From Planctomycetaceae bacterium (GTDB lineage: Bacteria; Planctomycetota; Planctomycetia; Pirellulales; Thermoguttaceae): a DNA stretch of 12,630 nt. The notes below the pieces were generated by a model that worked only from the letters and a program-made list of their open reading frames with translations, ran no database searches and was not told the DNA's origin. The stretch lies in the NCBI GenBank assembly GCA_031283825.1, contig JAITAZ010000361.1:1-12630 (forward strand), given 5' to 3'. The position numbers and the translations under genes were made by a program. Below are positions 5,842-12,630 of this stretch, one piece after another. The first letter of the stretch is position 1; each line of letters opens with the position of its first letter.

Positions 5842-6546
5842 CTACTGAATATTACAAAATTTTTGCAATTCCCTGACCAGTTGATAAACGTTTGTTACAG
5901 GATTAATTTCCCAAGGCGTTTCAGGAAGTTTTTGACTTGCCGTATTGTGTAATTTTTCTGCTCGTTCAACAGCTAATTCGCGATTCCCATACTTACGAAT
6001 AATTCCGTAAGGAAAATGTTTAAGTTTACTTTTAGATTCGATTTTTGTTTTTTTATTTTCTTCCTGTTTGTGCTGAAGTAACTTTGTCAAATTTGCTCGC
6101 GTGATTTGTTTGGTTTGTTCTTGAAAATGTAACAACAGCCAAAGTTCAAAACAAACATTACTGTAGGCGACGTTGATATGCGATTGCTGCGCCAAACTGA
6201 TTGCTGTCGAATAATTTTCACCGAAGTCGTCTTGATCAAAAACCACCCATACGATGTCGTTATTTTCCGTATAACTTCGCTTGTATTTATTAACATAATC
6301 TCGCGCATGTTCAACGATTTGCTTGGGTGCTTTGTTGACAAATTCCACTGTTAAAAATTGAGAACGAATATTATTACCGGCGAGGTCTTTCACTAGCTCG
6401 GTAAAATATTTCATTTCTGTTACTTTTCCGTTACAAAAAATAAAGAATAAATTTGATTGACGTTTTTCTGCCCGCGATTCGTAATAATTTAGCGGAACGG
6501 CTGGTGATCGTCTTTTACCTGCGCCGCGATTTTGTTTTGGAGTCAT
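5842..6546 (-). CDS. RloB-family protein (AbiLii-like, TOPRIM-type putative nuclease)
   Basis: A 234-aa protein of the RloB family, found next to AAA ATPases in phage-defence loci. Visible features: a basic N-terminus (KQNRGAGKRR, 4-13); a first strand leading to GKVTE (E44); VWVVFDQDDF, with an acidic cluster D104, D106, D107, resembling the Glu plus Asp-x-Asp layout of TOPRIM nucleases; the family signature SNVCFELWLLLHF (129-141); and the C-terminal NPVTNVYQLVREL (215-227). The ATG at 6546 was chosen because GGAGA precedes it by 5 nt; an in-frame TTG lies 24 nt upstream. The first 32 nt overlap the end of the ATPase gene, so the two are translationally coupled and probably act as a complex. 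In AbiL-type and similar ATPase/TOPRIM systems the partner is thought to be the toxic effector. Nuclease activity is inferred from motifs. Confidence 0.85.
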   Translation of the reverse strand: MTPKQNRGAGKRRSPAVPLNYYESRAEKRQSNLFFIFCNGKVTEMKYFTELVKDLAGNNIRSQFLTVEFVNKAPKQIVEHARDYVNKYKRSYTENNDIVWVVFDQDDFGENYSTAISLAQQSHINVAYSNVCFELWLLLHFQEQTKQITRANLTKLLQHKQEENKKTKIESKSKLKHFPYGIIRKYGNRELAVERAEKLHNTASQKLPETPWEINPVTNVYQLVRELQKFCNIQ

Positions 6547-7795
6547 TGGGTTCTCCGTTGATGAAATCAATAAAATCGCATAGAGGAATTCCTCCGAAGC
6601 GTCCGTTTAGATAATCTTCTTCGTACAATGAATTCGGCGGAATTTTAAACTCTGCGAAATTAGTTAATTGACTTGAAAAATTCGCGTTCTTGTCCATAAA
6701 CCAAACTTGATCGCGACGTAATAATTTTTTACGCAACGGATAAGTATTATGAGCCGTGAATATCAATTGCGAGCGTCCGTTGTTGTTACGATGAAAAAAG
6801 TTTAACAACGCTTCTATCAAAAATGGATGTAATTGAATACCTATCTCGTCGATACACACGACGCCGTCCGTGTCGATTGCTCTTAAAATTGTGCCGGCGG
6901 TATAAAGCATTTTCAGTGTGCCGGCAGATAATTTATCTAATTCTAATTCAACGTTTTTATCTCCGCATTGATAAACGACGTTAAAATTTCTTCTTTTAGA
7001 AATTGTCTGTTCGACAATGTTTGTTTCGGGATTACGTTTATTTTGAACAATGTTTTGTTCGTGTTTTTGAAAATCGACAATACCGGTATCTGCCAACTGT
7101 ACGATCTGTTTCAAGCGTTTAAAAATTGTCGGATCGTTTAAGTACTGATTGGGATTTTGATCGGACAAGTTGTCCATCAAAGTTTTTCCTTTTGTTGGGA
7201 CTCCTCTTATTTGAATACGTCTAAACCAGTCAAAAATTTCCTTTGAAATTAAACCGTTGTAAGAATGACAAACAGACAAAAAAAGCGCGTCTGGTCGGGT
7301 TTGCGATTCCTTTCCTTTTCCTTCGACAAAAGAATTGCCAACAATTATTTTCTGTTTGTTTCTGTAGAACAATTCTTTTTCGTTACGATAAAGCCATTCG
7401 CTTGCAATACAATCGTGTTGTGATTCGAATCCGTATCGGTATAAATATTTTCCGATCAGAAATTGTATTTCATAAAGCGTCGGGTTTTGATTTACATTTT
7501 TGGTAAGAGCAAACGGCTCATAAACAGACCGATAAAGCGGACGATTACCAGCAAGATTATAAAAAACGAATTCTTGCAAATTAGAAAGACCAATTAACAA
7601 ATTCGATTTCCCGCTTGAGTTTGCTCCGTAGATAACTGCCGTCTTCAAAACAGACGAGTATTTTTTATGTTTAGTCGTTACAAGATGCGTTCCGTTATAT
7701 TTATCATCTTCCTTTAAGCTATTTATTGGAAGCATAGAAAACATAATTGGCTCTTGGAAAGAACGAAAATTATTCAACGTGAAACTGACTAACAT
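6515..7795 (-). CDS. AAA15-family ATPase (RloA / AbiLi-like defence ATPase)
   Basis: A 426-aa ABC/SMC-type ATPase of the AAA15/AAA21 group. It starts with the family's usual MLVSFTLNNFRSFQE; an ATG 24 nt upstream would add MRRLFCTF, and neither start has a Shine-Dalgarno. Walker A is GANSSGKS (57-64). A long helical middle (about 80-270) follows. The signature is LSAGTLK (289-295), Walker B is VVCIDEIGIQLHP with D316 and E317, and the switch histidine lies in TAHN (347-350). Near the end GRFGGIPLCDF is typical of the RloA-like group whose neighbour is RloB. All ATPase motifs are intact. By analogy with AbiL and PARIS-like ATPase/TOPRIM pairs it would sense phage infection and hold or release the RloB partner. 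OLD-type nucleases were considered, but there is no fused TOPRIM domain; that role is on the separate downstream gene. Confidence 0.88.
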   Translation of the reverse strand: MLVSFTLNNFRSFQEPIMFSMLPINSLKEDDKYNGTHLVTTKHKKYSSVLKTAVIYGANSSGKSNLLIGLSNLQEFVFYNLAGNRPLYRSVYEPFALTKNVNQNPTLYEIQFLIGKYLYRYGFESQHDCIASEWLYRNEKELFYRNKQKIIVGNSFVEGKGKESQTRPDALFLSVCHSYNGLISKEIFDWFRRIQIRGVPTKGKTLMDNLSDQNPNQYLNDPTIFKRLKQIVQLADTGIVDFQKHEQNIVQNKRNPETNIVEQTISKRRNFNVVYQCGDKNVELELDKLSAGTLKMLYTAGTILRAIDTDGVVCIDEIGIQLHPFLIEALLNFFHRNNNGRSQLIFTAHNTYPLRKKLLRRDQVWFMDKNANFSSQLTNFAEFKIPPNSLYEEDYLNGRFGGIPLCDFIDFINGEPNDSKTKSRRR

Positions 7796-7910
7796 AAACG
7801 TACAAAAAAGGCGTCGCATTATCGCGAACTAAAATGAGAACAGCCAAAAAAAATTAATGTAACAAAATGTATAATATATTTTGAACGTGAATAAATGGTT
7901 CTTTTTTTAA

Positions 7911-7975
7911 GGGACAAATGGGACATCGTTGTTTGAAATTGAAGATTAACGACTCAAAAAAATCGCTTTTGAGTC
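7911..7975. repeat. Decayed relative of the GGGGAC element with hairpin
   Basis: GGGACAAAT and GGGACATCG (7911-7928) keep the 9-bp period. GATTAACGACTCAA (7944-7957) is identical to 5437-5450 and lies at a similar distance from the G-rich units. Here GACTCAAAA pairs perfectly with TTTTGAGTC (7951-7975). It appears to be a remnant of the same element as at 5376-5581. Confidence 0.6.
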
Positions 7976-8065
7976 TTCTCTGACAGACTCGAAACTCAAT
8001 AATTTTTAATATACGGTTGCGTATTTTAATCTCGACAAAATTGAACACAAGTACCCGCAATTTTT

Positions 8066-8121
8066 GTAACCGTTCACGGTTTTTTTAAAAACCATATTAT
8101 TTTTTTCTTGTGAGCGGTTAC
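8066..8121. repeat. Complete 56-bp palindrome-ended repeat module
   Basis: GTAACCGTTCAC (8066-8077) and GTGAGCGGTTAC (8110-8121) form near-perfect terminal inverted repeats around the AT core with CCATATTA. The left end also contains GGTTTTT-TT-AAAAACC, itself a palindrome. This is the simplest form of the family, and the copies at 4201-4322 and 5335-5639 look like elaborated versions. The AACCG-TTCA-CGGTT hairpin plus T-run at its left end could stop transcription. Confidence 0.8.
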
Positions 8122-8331
8122 AAATAATTTTGCTCTATTTGCTTTAAAAATATTTTTTGGTAAATTGTTTGTTTGCATTTTTTGTTTGGGATAATTTTTA
8201 TCTTATGTTGTTCAAGGATGCAATAAAATTTACGTATTTTGTTGAATGAATTTAAAACAAATCTCTTGAAATCTTCAAGAAATTTTTAACTGTTTACGCT
8301 TTAAGTTTCGGTTGAGCCGTTTGGTCTTATG

Positions 8332-8360
8332 TTGCCGAAATTCATAGTCAAGTTTTATAT
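8332..8360 (+). promoter_or_regulatory. Candidate promoter for the membrane-protein gene
   Basis: TTGCCG (8332-8337), 17-bp spacer, TTATAT (8355-8360), only about 9 nt before the ATG at 8370. The transcript would be leaderless or nearly so, which fits the absence of a Shine-Dalgarno there. The -35 element and spacer start (GCCGAAATTCATAGT) are repeated exactly at 3803-3817. Confidence 0.35.
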
Positions 8361-8369
8361 AAAATAAAT

Positions 8370-8984
8370 ATGTCAGAATCTGTTGATATTGAAACAAATA
8401 ATGTTGACGTTGAACTGTCCGAATATGAACAAGTTCGCGGAATAGATTTACAAAATCCTGTTATTGCCGGTTTTTTGACTTGGTTGCTTCCGGGTCTCGG
8501 GCATTTTTATCAAGGACGCCGCGCGAAAGCATTGCTATTTTTTTTATGCATTATGCCAATGTTCGCAATGGGTTGTTTTTTCGGCAGTAGCTTAGACGTC
8601 GGAGAATCCGGCGAAGTCGGAATCGCACGAAATGTTTATTTCTCGTGGAGACAACAAGACAAAAGACTCTTTTTCATTCCTCAAGCATGTATTGGAATCG
8701 CGGCTATTCCTGCATTGATTCAATCGCTCTGGACAAACTCCGGCGACCCGCCACCATTCGGAAAATTCATGGCGCCGCCCCAAATCGATAGCACAGATAA
8801 AACAGGCGTACCGCCAACTCTAACAGATATTGCAAAAAAATTACACTTCCTATTCGAACTCGGAACTTACATCACCGTAATCGCAGGTCTAATGAATCTA
8901 CTCGCAATTTTCGACGCCATCGATGGTCCTCTCGTTTATCGCAATGAAAAACAAAATAATGAAAATAAAAAAGAACAAAAATAA
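8370..8984 (+). CDS. Four-helix membrane protein, TM2/DUF6677-like
   Basis: A 204-aa integral membrane protein. Hydrophobic segments lie at about 30-46, 53-72, 101-121 and 161-182. The first pair is joined by FLTWLLPGLGHFYQGRRAKA (35-54), a motif shared with TM2-type domains and, from memory, with a family of small membrane proteins common in Planctomycetes (DUF6677-like). The sequence after the third helix has DPPPFGKFMAPP (126-137), again as in that family. N- and C-terminal tails are charged and probably cytoplasmic. There is no known enzymatic function. The gene lies 38 nt upstream of the restriction-modification gene on the same strand, so they may be co-transcribed, but the family is usually a housekeeping-type hypothetical and the link may be accidental. 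No Shine-Dalgarno is visible. Confidence 0.75.
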   Translation: MSESVDIETNNVDVELSEYEQVRGIDLQNPVIAGFLTWLLPGLGHFYQGRRAKALLFFLCIMPMFAMGCFFGSSLDVGESGEVGIARNVYFSWRQQDKRLFFIPQACIGIAAIPALIQSLWTNSGDPPPFGKFMAPPQIDSTDKTGVPPTLTDIAKKLHFLFELGTYITVIAGLMNLLAIFDAIDGPLVYRNEKQNNENKKEQK

Positions 8985-9022
8985 TCATAATAATTATGTC
9001 AATACATTAATTGTAAAATCTC

Positions 9023-12000
9023 ATGTTTCAACAAATTATTTTAAAAAAATATATTGAATCCAACGCCGATAAAATTCATTTGGCGTTTGAGCGTTATGTT
9101 CTTTTTTTTCACGACGCGGAGCGTCAGGCGTATATTCGGCAATGTATAGAGTCGCAATTTCAGGAGGGATTTTTACGCGAACTTTTTGTCAATGTTCTTG
9201 GTTATACGCTTATCCCTGATCCAAATTACAATCTCATTCCTGAAGGAAAAAATGAGACAGACGCCGGACGCGCCGACGGAATAATTTTTATCAACAACGA
9301 CGTCCGCGCAGTTATCGAACTAAAAGATATTCGAACAATCGATCTAAAATTGGTTGAGAAACAAGCGTTTAATTATAAATATCAACACAAAAACGCGGCG
9401 TATGTTATAACGTCAAATTTTGAAAAATTACGTTTCTATATTGACAACGCTGTCGAATATTTCGAGTGGAATCTTTTCACGCTTACAGAAAATCAATTTG
9501 CCGAACTTTGGATTTGTCTTGCGTATGAAAATATTGTCGATGATTTGCCGAAAAAGTTAAAAAACGAAACTATCAGTCGAGAAGATGAAATCACGAAAGA
9601 ATTTTATAACGTTTACAAACAATTCAAAAATTCGTTATTCTCTGATTTAATTGCAAACAATTCTCAACACGATAAGTTGACTCTCTTTTCATGTTCGCAA
9701 AAAATTCTTGACCGGCTTGTTTTCATTTTGTTTTCGGAAGATTGCGGATTACTTCCGCCAAACACGATAAAAAAAATCATTCGCGAATGGAAAATTCTTG
9801 AAGACGCGGATGAATATCGTCCTCTTTATACTCATTTGCAAAAATATTTTTCGTATCTTGACAGCGGCGGCAAGGGTAAAAATCAAAATATTTTTGGCTA
9901 TAACGGCGGATTATTTCAGCCGAATAAACTTCTTGACAGTCTAAAAATCTCTGATTCAACGCTTGTCGAGCGTCTTAACAAGTTAAGCGATTACAATTAT
10001 CGCAGCGATGTTAATGTTGATATTCTTGGACATATTTTTGAAAATTCGCTTGCCGAGATAGAGAAATTAAAATACGAACTTTCAGGACTTGAAAGTTACG
10101 AATTACGCGAAACAAATAAGCGTAAAAAAGACGGCATTTTTTATACTCCGCGTTATATTACTTCGTATATTATTTCTAGTACGCTTGGTAAATTATGCGA
10201 TGAAAAGAAAATTGAACTCGGTTTGGATAAAGAGGAATTATTCGACCAAATAATCGAACAGAATGGCAAGACGAATAATAAATTAAATGGTAAATCTAAT
10301 GGCAAGCAAAAAAAAGTTACGTCGAATCCGATACTTGAGAAGTTAGAGAAATATCGTCAATGGCTTTTATCTCTTTCGATCTGCGATCCAGCTTGCGGCA
10401 GCGGCGCGTTTTTGAATGCGGCGTTGGATTTTTTGAAAGAGGAACATTATTTTATCGACAAGTTGACTGCTCAAATTCTAGGTCATTCGATTGTTTTTTC
10501 CGAGTATGAAATTTCTATTTTAGAAAATAATCTCTTCGGCGTTGACGTCAATGAAGAAAGCGTCGAGATAACAAAATTAGCGTTATGGTTGCGGACTGCC
10601 AAACCGAATCGCAAGTTAAACTTTCTTGACGCAAATATCAAATGCGGCAACTCTCTAATTTCCGATCCAAAAATTGATCCCGACAAATCATTCGATTGGC
10701 GTAAAGAATTTCCCCGCATTTTTGAGAAAGGCGGATTCGACGTTGTCATTGGAAATCCGCCTTATGTTTTTTCGCGCAGCGGTAAATTTTCGGAGATTGA
10801 GAAAGAGTATTATTATTCTCGTTATCCGTTATCGAATTATCAATTGAATACATATTTATTGTTTATTGATCTTGCTTATTATCATCTTTTGCATGACAAC
10901 GGCGTATTCGGCTTTATCGTTCCGAATAATTGTCTGACAATTGACACGTTTCAACCGTTCCGCAAATTTTTATTAGAACAAACGGGCGACATCGAAATTG
11001 TCAATATTATTAACGGCGTTTTTAGCGACGCGAATGTTGACAATTGTATTATTACGTTTAAGAAACAAAACGCCGACAAAATATCAATTGGAGAAATGAA
11101 CAATGAAAAATTAACGAAAATAGGAACGTTTCCGGCGTCAATTTTTGCAAAGGAACAATACATTATAAATATCGCGATTGCAAAAAAACCGGAGGTTGTG
11201 CAGTTAATGAAAAAAATTGAATTAACGGCAGAACCGCTGGAGCGACATGCAGTTGTTTCAACTGGTATTAAAGCGTATCAAGACGGCAAGGGCAAACCGT
11301 CGCAAACAACTCAAATGAAAGAAAGCAGAATTTATCATTCGCGTCAGCAGACAACTGACGAGTTTATAAAATATCTTGATGGTAAAGACGTGAGTCGATA
11401 TTTATTATCGTGGTCTGGCGAATATGTAAGATATGGCGATTGGTTAGCGGAGCCGCGTCGTTCTGTTGATTTTTCAGCGCAGCGTATTTTAGTGCGTCAA
11501 ATTCCGAGTCAACCGCCTTACTGTATCAATGCCGTTTTTATAAATGCTCTTGCAATAAACGATATTAATAGTATGATAATTTTCAATTTTAATATTGATC
11601 CGTTATATCTTCTGGGTATTCTTAATTCTCGTTTGATGAGTTTTTGGTTTATCAATAAATTTGATAAATTTCAACGCGGGATATTTCCGCAATTCAAAGT
11701 TAAGGAATTGTCGTTGTTTCCGATAGCAGTTTGTAACAAGGAAAAACAAAAACAACTTGTTGGTCTTGTTGATAAAATAACTTCGCTTCAGAATAGCATC
11801 CAATTAAAACGACAAAAATTTTTAAGACGAGTAACCGATAACTTGGGAAACATTCAGCCGTTGGGAGTCTTGGAATATTTTGATCGCTTAAAATTTAAAG
11901 AATTTTTAGAACTATTATCGAAACGAAAAATCAAACTCCGCTTAAATGCTCAAGCAGAATGGGAAGATTTTTTTAACGAGAATCAAATCTTGTGTCGTAA

Positions 12001-12100
12001 TATTGTCAAGCAAATTACCGAAACCGACAATGAAATCGATCAATTGGTTTACGAATTGTACGGATTAACTGAAGACGAAATTAAATTTATCGAAGGATAA
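9023..12100 (+). CDS. Type IIG-like restriction-modification protein (Eco57I-type methylase with N-terminal nuclease)
   Basis: A 1025-aa single-chain enzyme predicted to cut and methylate DNA. The N-terminal nuclease domain (about 40-165) is of PD-(D/E)XK type: GRADG (D85), IELK (E99, K101) and Q114. A helical linker follows, with VDILGHIFENSL at about 332-343, then GIFYTPRYI (motif X region, Y374-P376) and a short N/K/G-rich loop (about 412-430). The gamma-class methyltransferase core has motif I DPACGSG (455-461) and motif IV NPPY (578-581), which indicates N6-adenine methylation. The C-terminal third (about 740-1025) resembles a TaqI-type target-recognition domain and ends in coiled-coil-like helices. 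The length is normal for the family and all key residues are present. The start ATG has no Shine-Dalgarno. BREX PglX was considered, but the nuclease domain and lack of BREX neighbours speak against it. The recognition sequence cannot be read from the protein. Confidence 0.9.
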   Translation: MFQQIILKKYIESNADKIHLAFERYVLFFHDAERQAYIRQCIESQFQEGFLRELFVNVLGYTLIPDPNYNLIPEGKNETDAGRADGIIFINNDVRAVIELKDIRTIDLKLVEKQAFNYKYQHKNAAYVITSNFEKLRFYIDNAVEYFEWNLFTLTENQFAELWICLAYENIVDDLPKKLKNETISREDEITKEFYNVYKQFKNSLFSDLIANNSQHDKLTLFSCSQKILDRLVFILFSEDCGLLPPNTIKKIIREWKILEDADEYRPLYTHLQKYFSYLDSGGKGKNQNIFGYNGGLFQPNKLLDSLKISDSTLVERLNKLSDYNYRSDVNVDILGHIFENSLAEIEKLKYELSGLESYELRETNKRKKDGIFYTPRYITSYIISSTLGKLCDEKKIELGLDKEELFDQIIEQNGKTNNKLNGKSNGKQKKVTSNPILEKLEKYRQWLLSLSICDPACGSGAFLNAALDFLKEEHYFIDKLTAQILGHSIVFSEYEISILENNLFGVDVNEESVEITKLALWLRTAKPNRKLNFLDANIKCGNSLISDPKIDPDKSFDWRKEFPRIFEKGGFDVVIGNPPYVFSRSGKFSEIEKEYYYSRYPLSNYQLNTYLLFIDLAYYHLLHDNGVFGFIVPNNCLTIDTFQPFRKFLLEQTGDIEIVNIINGVFSDANVDNCIITFKKQNADKISIGEMNNEKLTKIGTFPASIFAKEQYIINIAIAKKPEVVQLMKKIELTAEPLERHAVVSTGIKAYQDGKGKPSQTTQMKESRIYHSRQQTTDEFIKYLDGKDVSRYLLSWSGEYVRYGDWLAEPRRSVDFSAQRILVRQIPSQPPYCINAVFINALAINDINSMIIFNFNIDPLYLLGILNSRLMSFWFINKFDKFQRGIFPQFKVKELSLFPIAVCNKEKQKQLVGLVDKITSLQNSIQLKRQKFLRRVTDNLGNIQPLGVLEYFDRLKFKEFLELLSKRKIKLRLNAQAEWEDFFNENQILCRNIVKQITETDNEIDQLVYELYGLTEDEIKFIEG
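10307..10497 (+). repeat. Near-identical direct repeat, copy 1 (methylase motif I region)
   Basis: Matches 12440-12630 with about six mismatches over 191 nt at a constant offset of 2133 bp. It spans from the A8 run through motif I (DPACGSG) to LGHSIVF. Copy 2 runs to the window edge, so the repeat may extend further. Confidence 0.9.
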
Positions 12101-12103
12101 AAA

Positions 12104-12630
12104 ATGTCTAAACGCAAGATACAAAAAAAGCGTTTTGAATCGACAGTAAAAATTTTTCATTCGGCAAATAATAGATGCGAAAATCAATTTGCCGACGGCG
12201 ATGATATTGATCTTAATGCAAAAATTGACATTGCTCTCAATAACAAAATTCCTCCAACGTTGAATACAAAAATCAGACGTAAACAAGACGGAATTTTTTA
12301 CACCGAAAAACGAATTACTTCGTACATTGTTTCTAAAACGATTGGCAAATTATGCGCGGACAAGAAAGTAGAACTCGGTTTAGACAACGAGGAATCATTT
12401 AATCAAATAATCAATCAGAATAGTAAATCTAACAACAATCAAAAAAAAGTTACGTCGAATCCTATACTTGAGAAGTTGGAGAAATATCGTCGATGGCTTT
12501 TATCTCTTTCGATCTGCGATCCGGCTTGCGGCAGCGGCGCGTTTTTGAATGCGGCGTTGGATTTTTTGAAAGAGGAACATTATTTTATCGACAAGTTTAC
12601 CGCTCAAATTCTAGGTCATTCGATTGTTTT
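12104..12630 (+). CDS. Second Eco57I-type methyltransferase, nuclease-less paralogue (partial, runs off window)
   Basis: An open frame of 175 codons beginning 3 nt after the stop of the preceding gene and continuing past the window end. It is a paralogue of the upstream protein from about its residue 365 onward. After a lysine-rich start (MSKRKIQKKRFES) and about 45 weakly similar residues comes KQDGIFYTEKRITSYIVSK (60-78), then a short N/K/Q linker, then LEKLEKYRRWLLSLSICDPACGSG with motif I at 139-145. It lacks the nuclease domain and most of the helical linker, so it would be a methyltransferase only. Two oddities: the usual YTP is YTE (E68), and the DNA from 12440 on is nearly identical to the upstream gene while the part before is clearly diverged. 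It may be a separate methylase, part of a split system, or a decaying duplicate; the missing 3' end decides. Confidence 0.8.
   Translation, partial: MSKRKIQKKRFESTVKIFHSANNRCENQFADGDDIDLNAKIDIALNNKIPPTLNTKIRRKQDGIFYTEKRITSYIVSKTIGKLCADKKVELGLDNEESFNQIINQNSKSNNNQKKVTSNPILEKLEKYRRWLLSLSICDPACGSGAFLNAALDFLKEEHYFIDKFTAQILGHSIV
12440..12630 (+). repeat. Near-identical direct repeat, copy 2
   Basis: Second copy of 10307-10497. Identity changes abruptly at the A8 run (12441-12448): upstream, the two genes share only scattered blocks. Confidence 0.9.

Larger units (their letters stand above)
7796..8369. other. Divergent spacer with repeats
   Basis: This separates the minus-strand defence pair from the plus-strand genes. 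It holds two decayed 9-bp units (GGGACAAAT, GGGACATCG; 7911-7928), a 9-bp-stem hairpin (7951-7975), the 56-bp palindromic repeat (8066-8121) and the promoter region of the membrane-protein gene. A 68-codon minus-strand frame (7854-8060) lies over these repeats and is not credible. I could not identify a clear promoter for the ATPase gene. Confidence 0.5.

Noticed and set aside
6515..7795. OLD-family nuclease or retron-associated ATPase
   Set aside because: No fused TOPRIM domain and no reverse transcriptase nearby; the RloB partner and the GRFGGIP ending fit the RloA/AbiL type better.
7854..8060. 68-codon minus-strand frame upstream of the ATPase
   Set aside because: It lies over decayed repeats and a hairpin and has no ribosome binding site or recognisable motif.
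9023..12100. BREX PglX methyltransferase
   Set aside because: It carries its own PD-(D/E)XK-like nuclease domain, and no BREX genes such as pglZ or brxC are in the window.

Overview
The window is AT-rich bacterial DNA with long non-coding spacers full of short palindromic repeats. A member of the Planctomycetota is the best guess. The guess rests on recalled family resemblance of the four-helix membrane protein at 8370-8984 and on the variable use of Shine-Dalgarno sites; nothing here proves it.

Layout. (1) 171-3469, minus strand: a Family 2A encapsulin shell gene followed by a SufS-type cysteine desulfurase that carries a disordered N-terminal extension of about 250 residues. This is the shell-plus-cargo arrangement of the sulfur-related encapsulin nanocompartments and is the most interesting content. 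(2) 3470-4429: about 960 bp without a convincing gene, holding a candidate operator just upstream of the shell gene, hairpins and a repeat cluster. (3) 4430-5095, minus: a small secreted probable lipoprotein of unknown function behind a good sigma70-like promoter. (4) 5096-5841: a repeat-rich spacer with a long inverted repeat built of 9-bp GGGGACNNN units. (5) 5842-7795, minus: an overlapping AAA ATPase / RloB gene pair, which looks like an AbiL-type anti-phage module. (6) 7796-8369: a divergent spacer with another copy of the palindromic repeat. (7) 8370-12630, plus: a small membrane protein, then a complete type IIG-like restriction-modification protein, then the start of a second, nuclease-less paralogue that runs off the window edge.

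How the parts relate. The shell and desulfurase genes would make a self-assembled protein compartment with PLP-dependent desulfurase inside; the catalytic residues of the enzyme are intact. The AAA/RloB pair and the restriction-modification genes together form a defence-rich stretch. Copies of one repeat family, bounded by GTAACCG(T/C)TCAC, lie at or near the edges of the encapsulin, lipoprotein and AAA/RloB cassettes. The desulfurase gene and the RloB gene share the same 3' flanking block, whose first part is a short hairpin with a T-tract. This suggests that the region was assembled from separately acquired cassettes, with the repeats acting as boundaries and perhaps as terminators.
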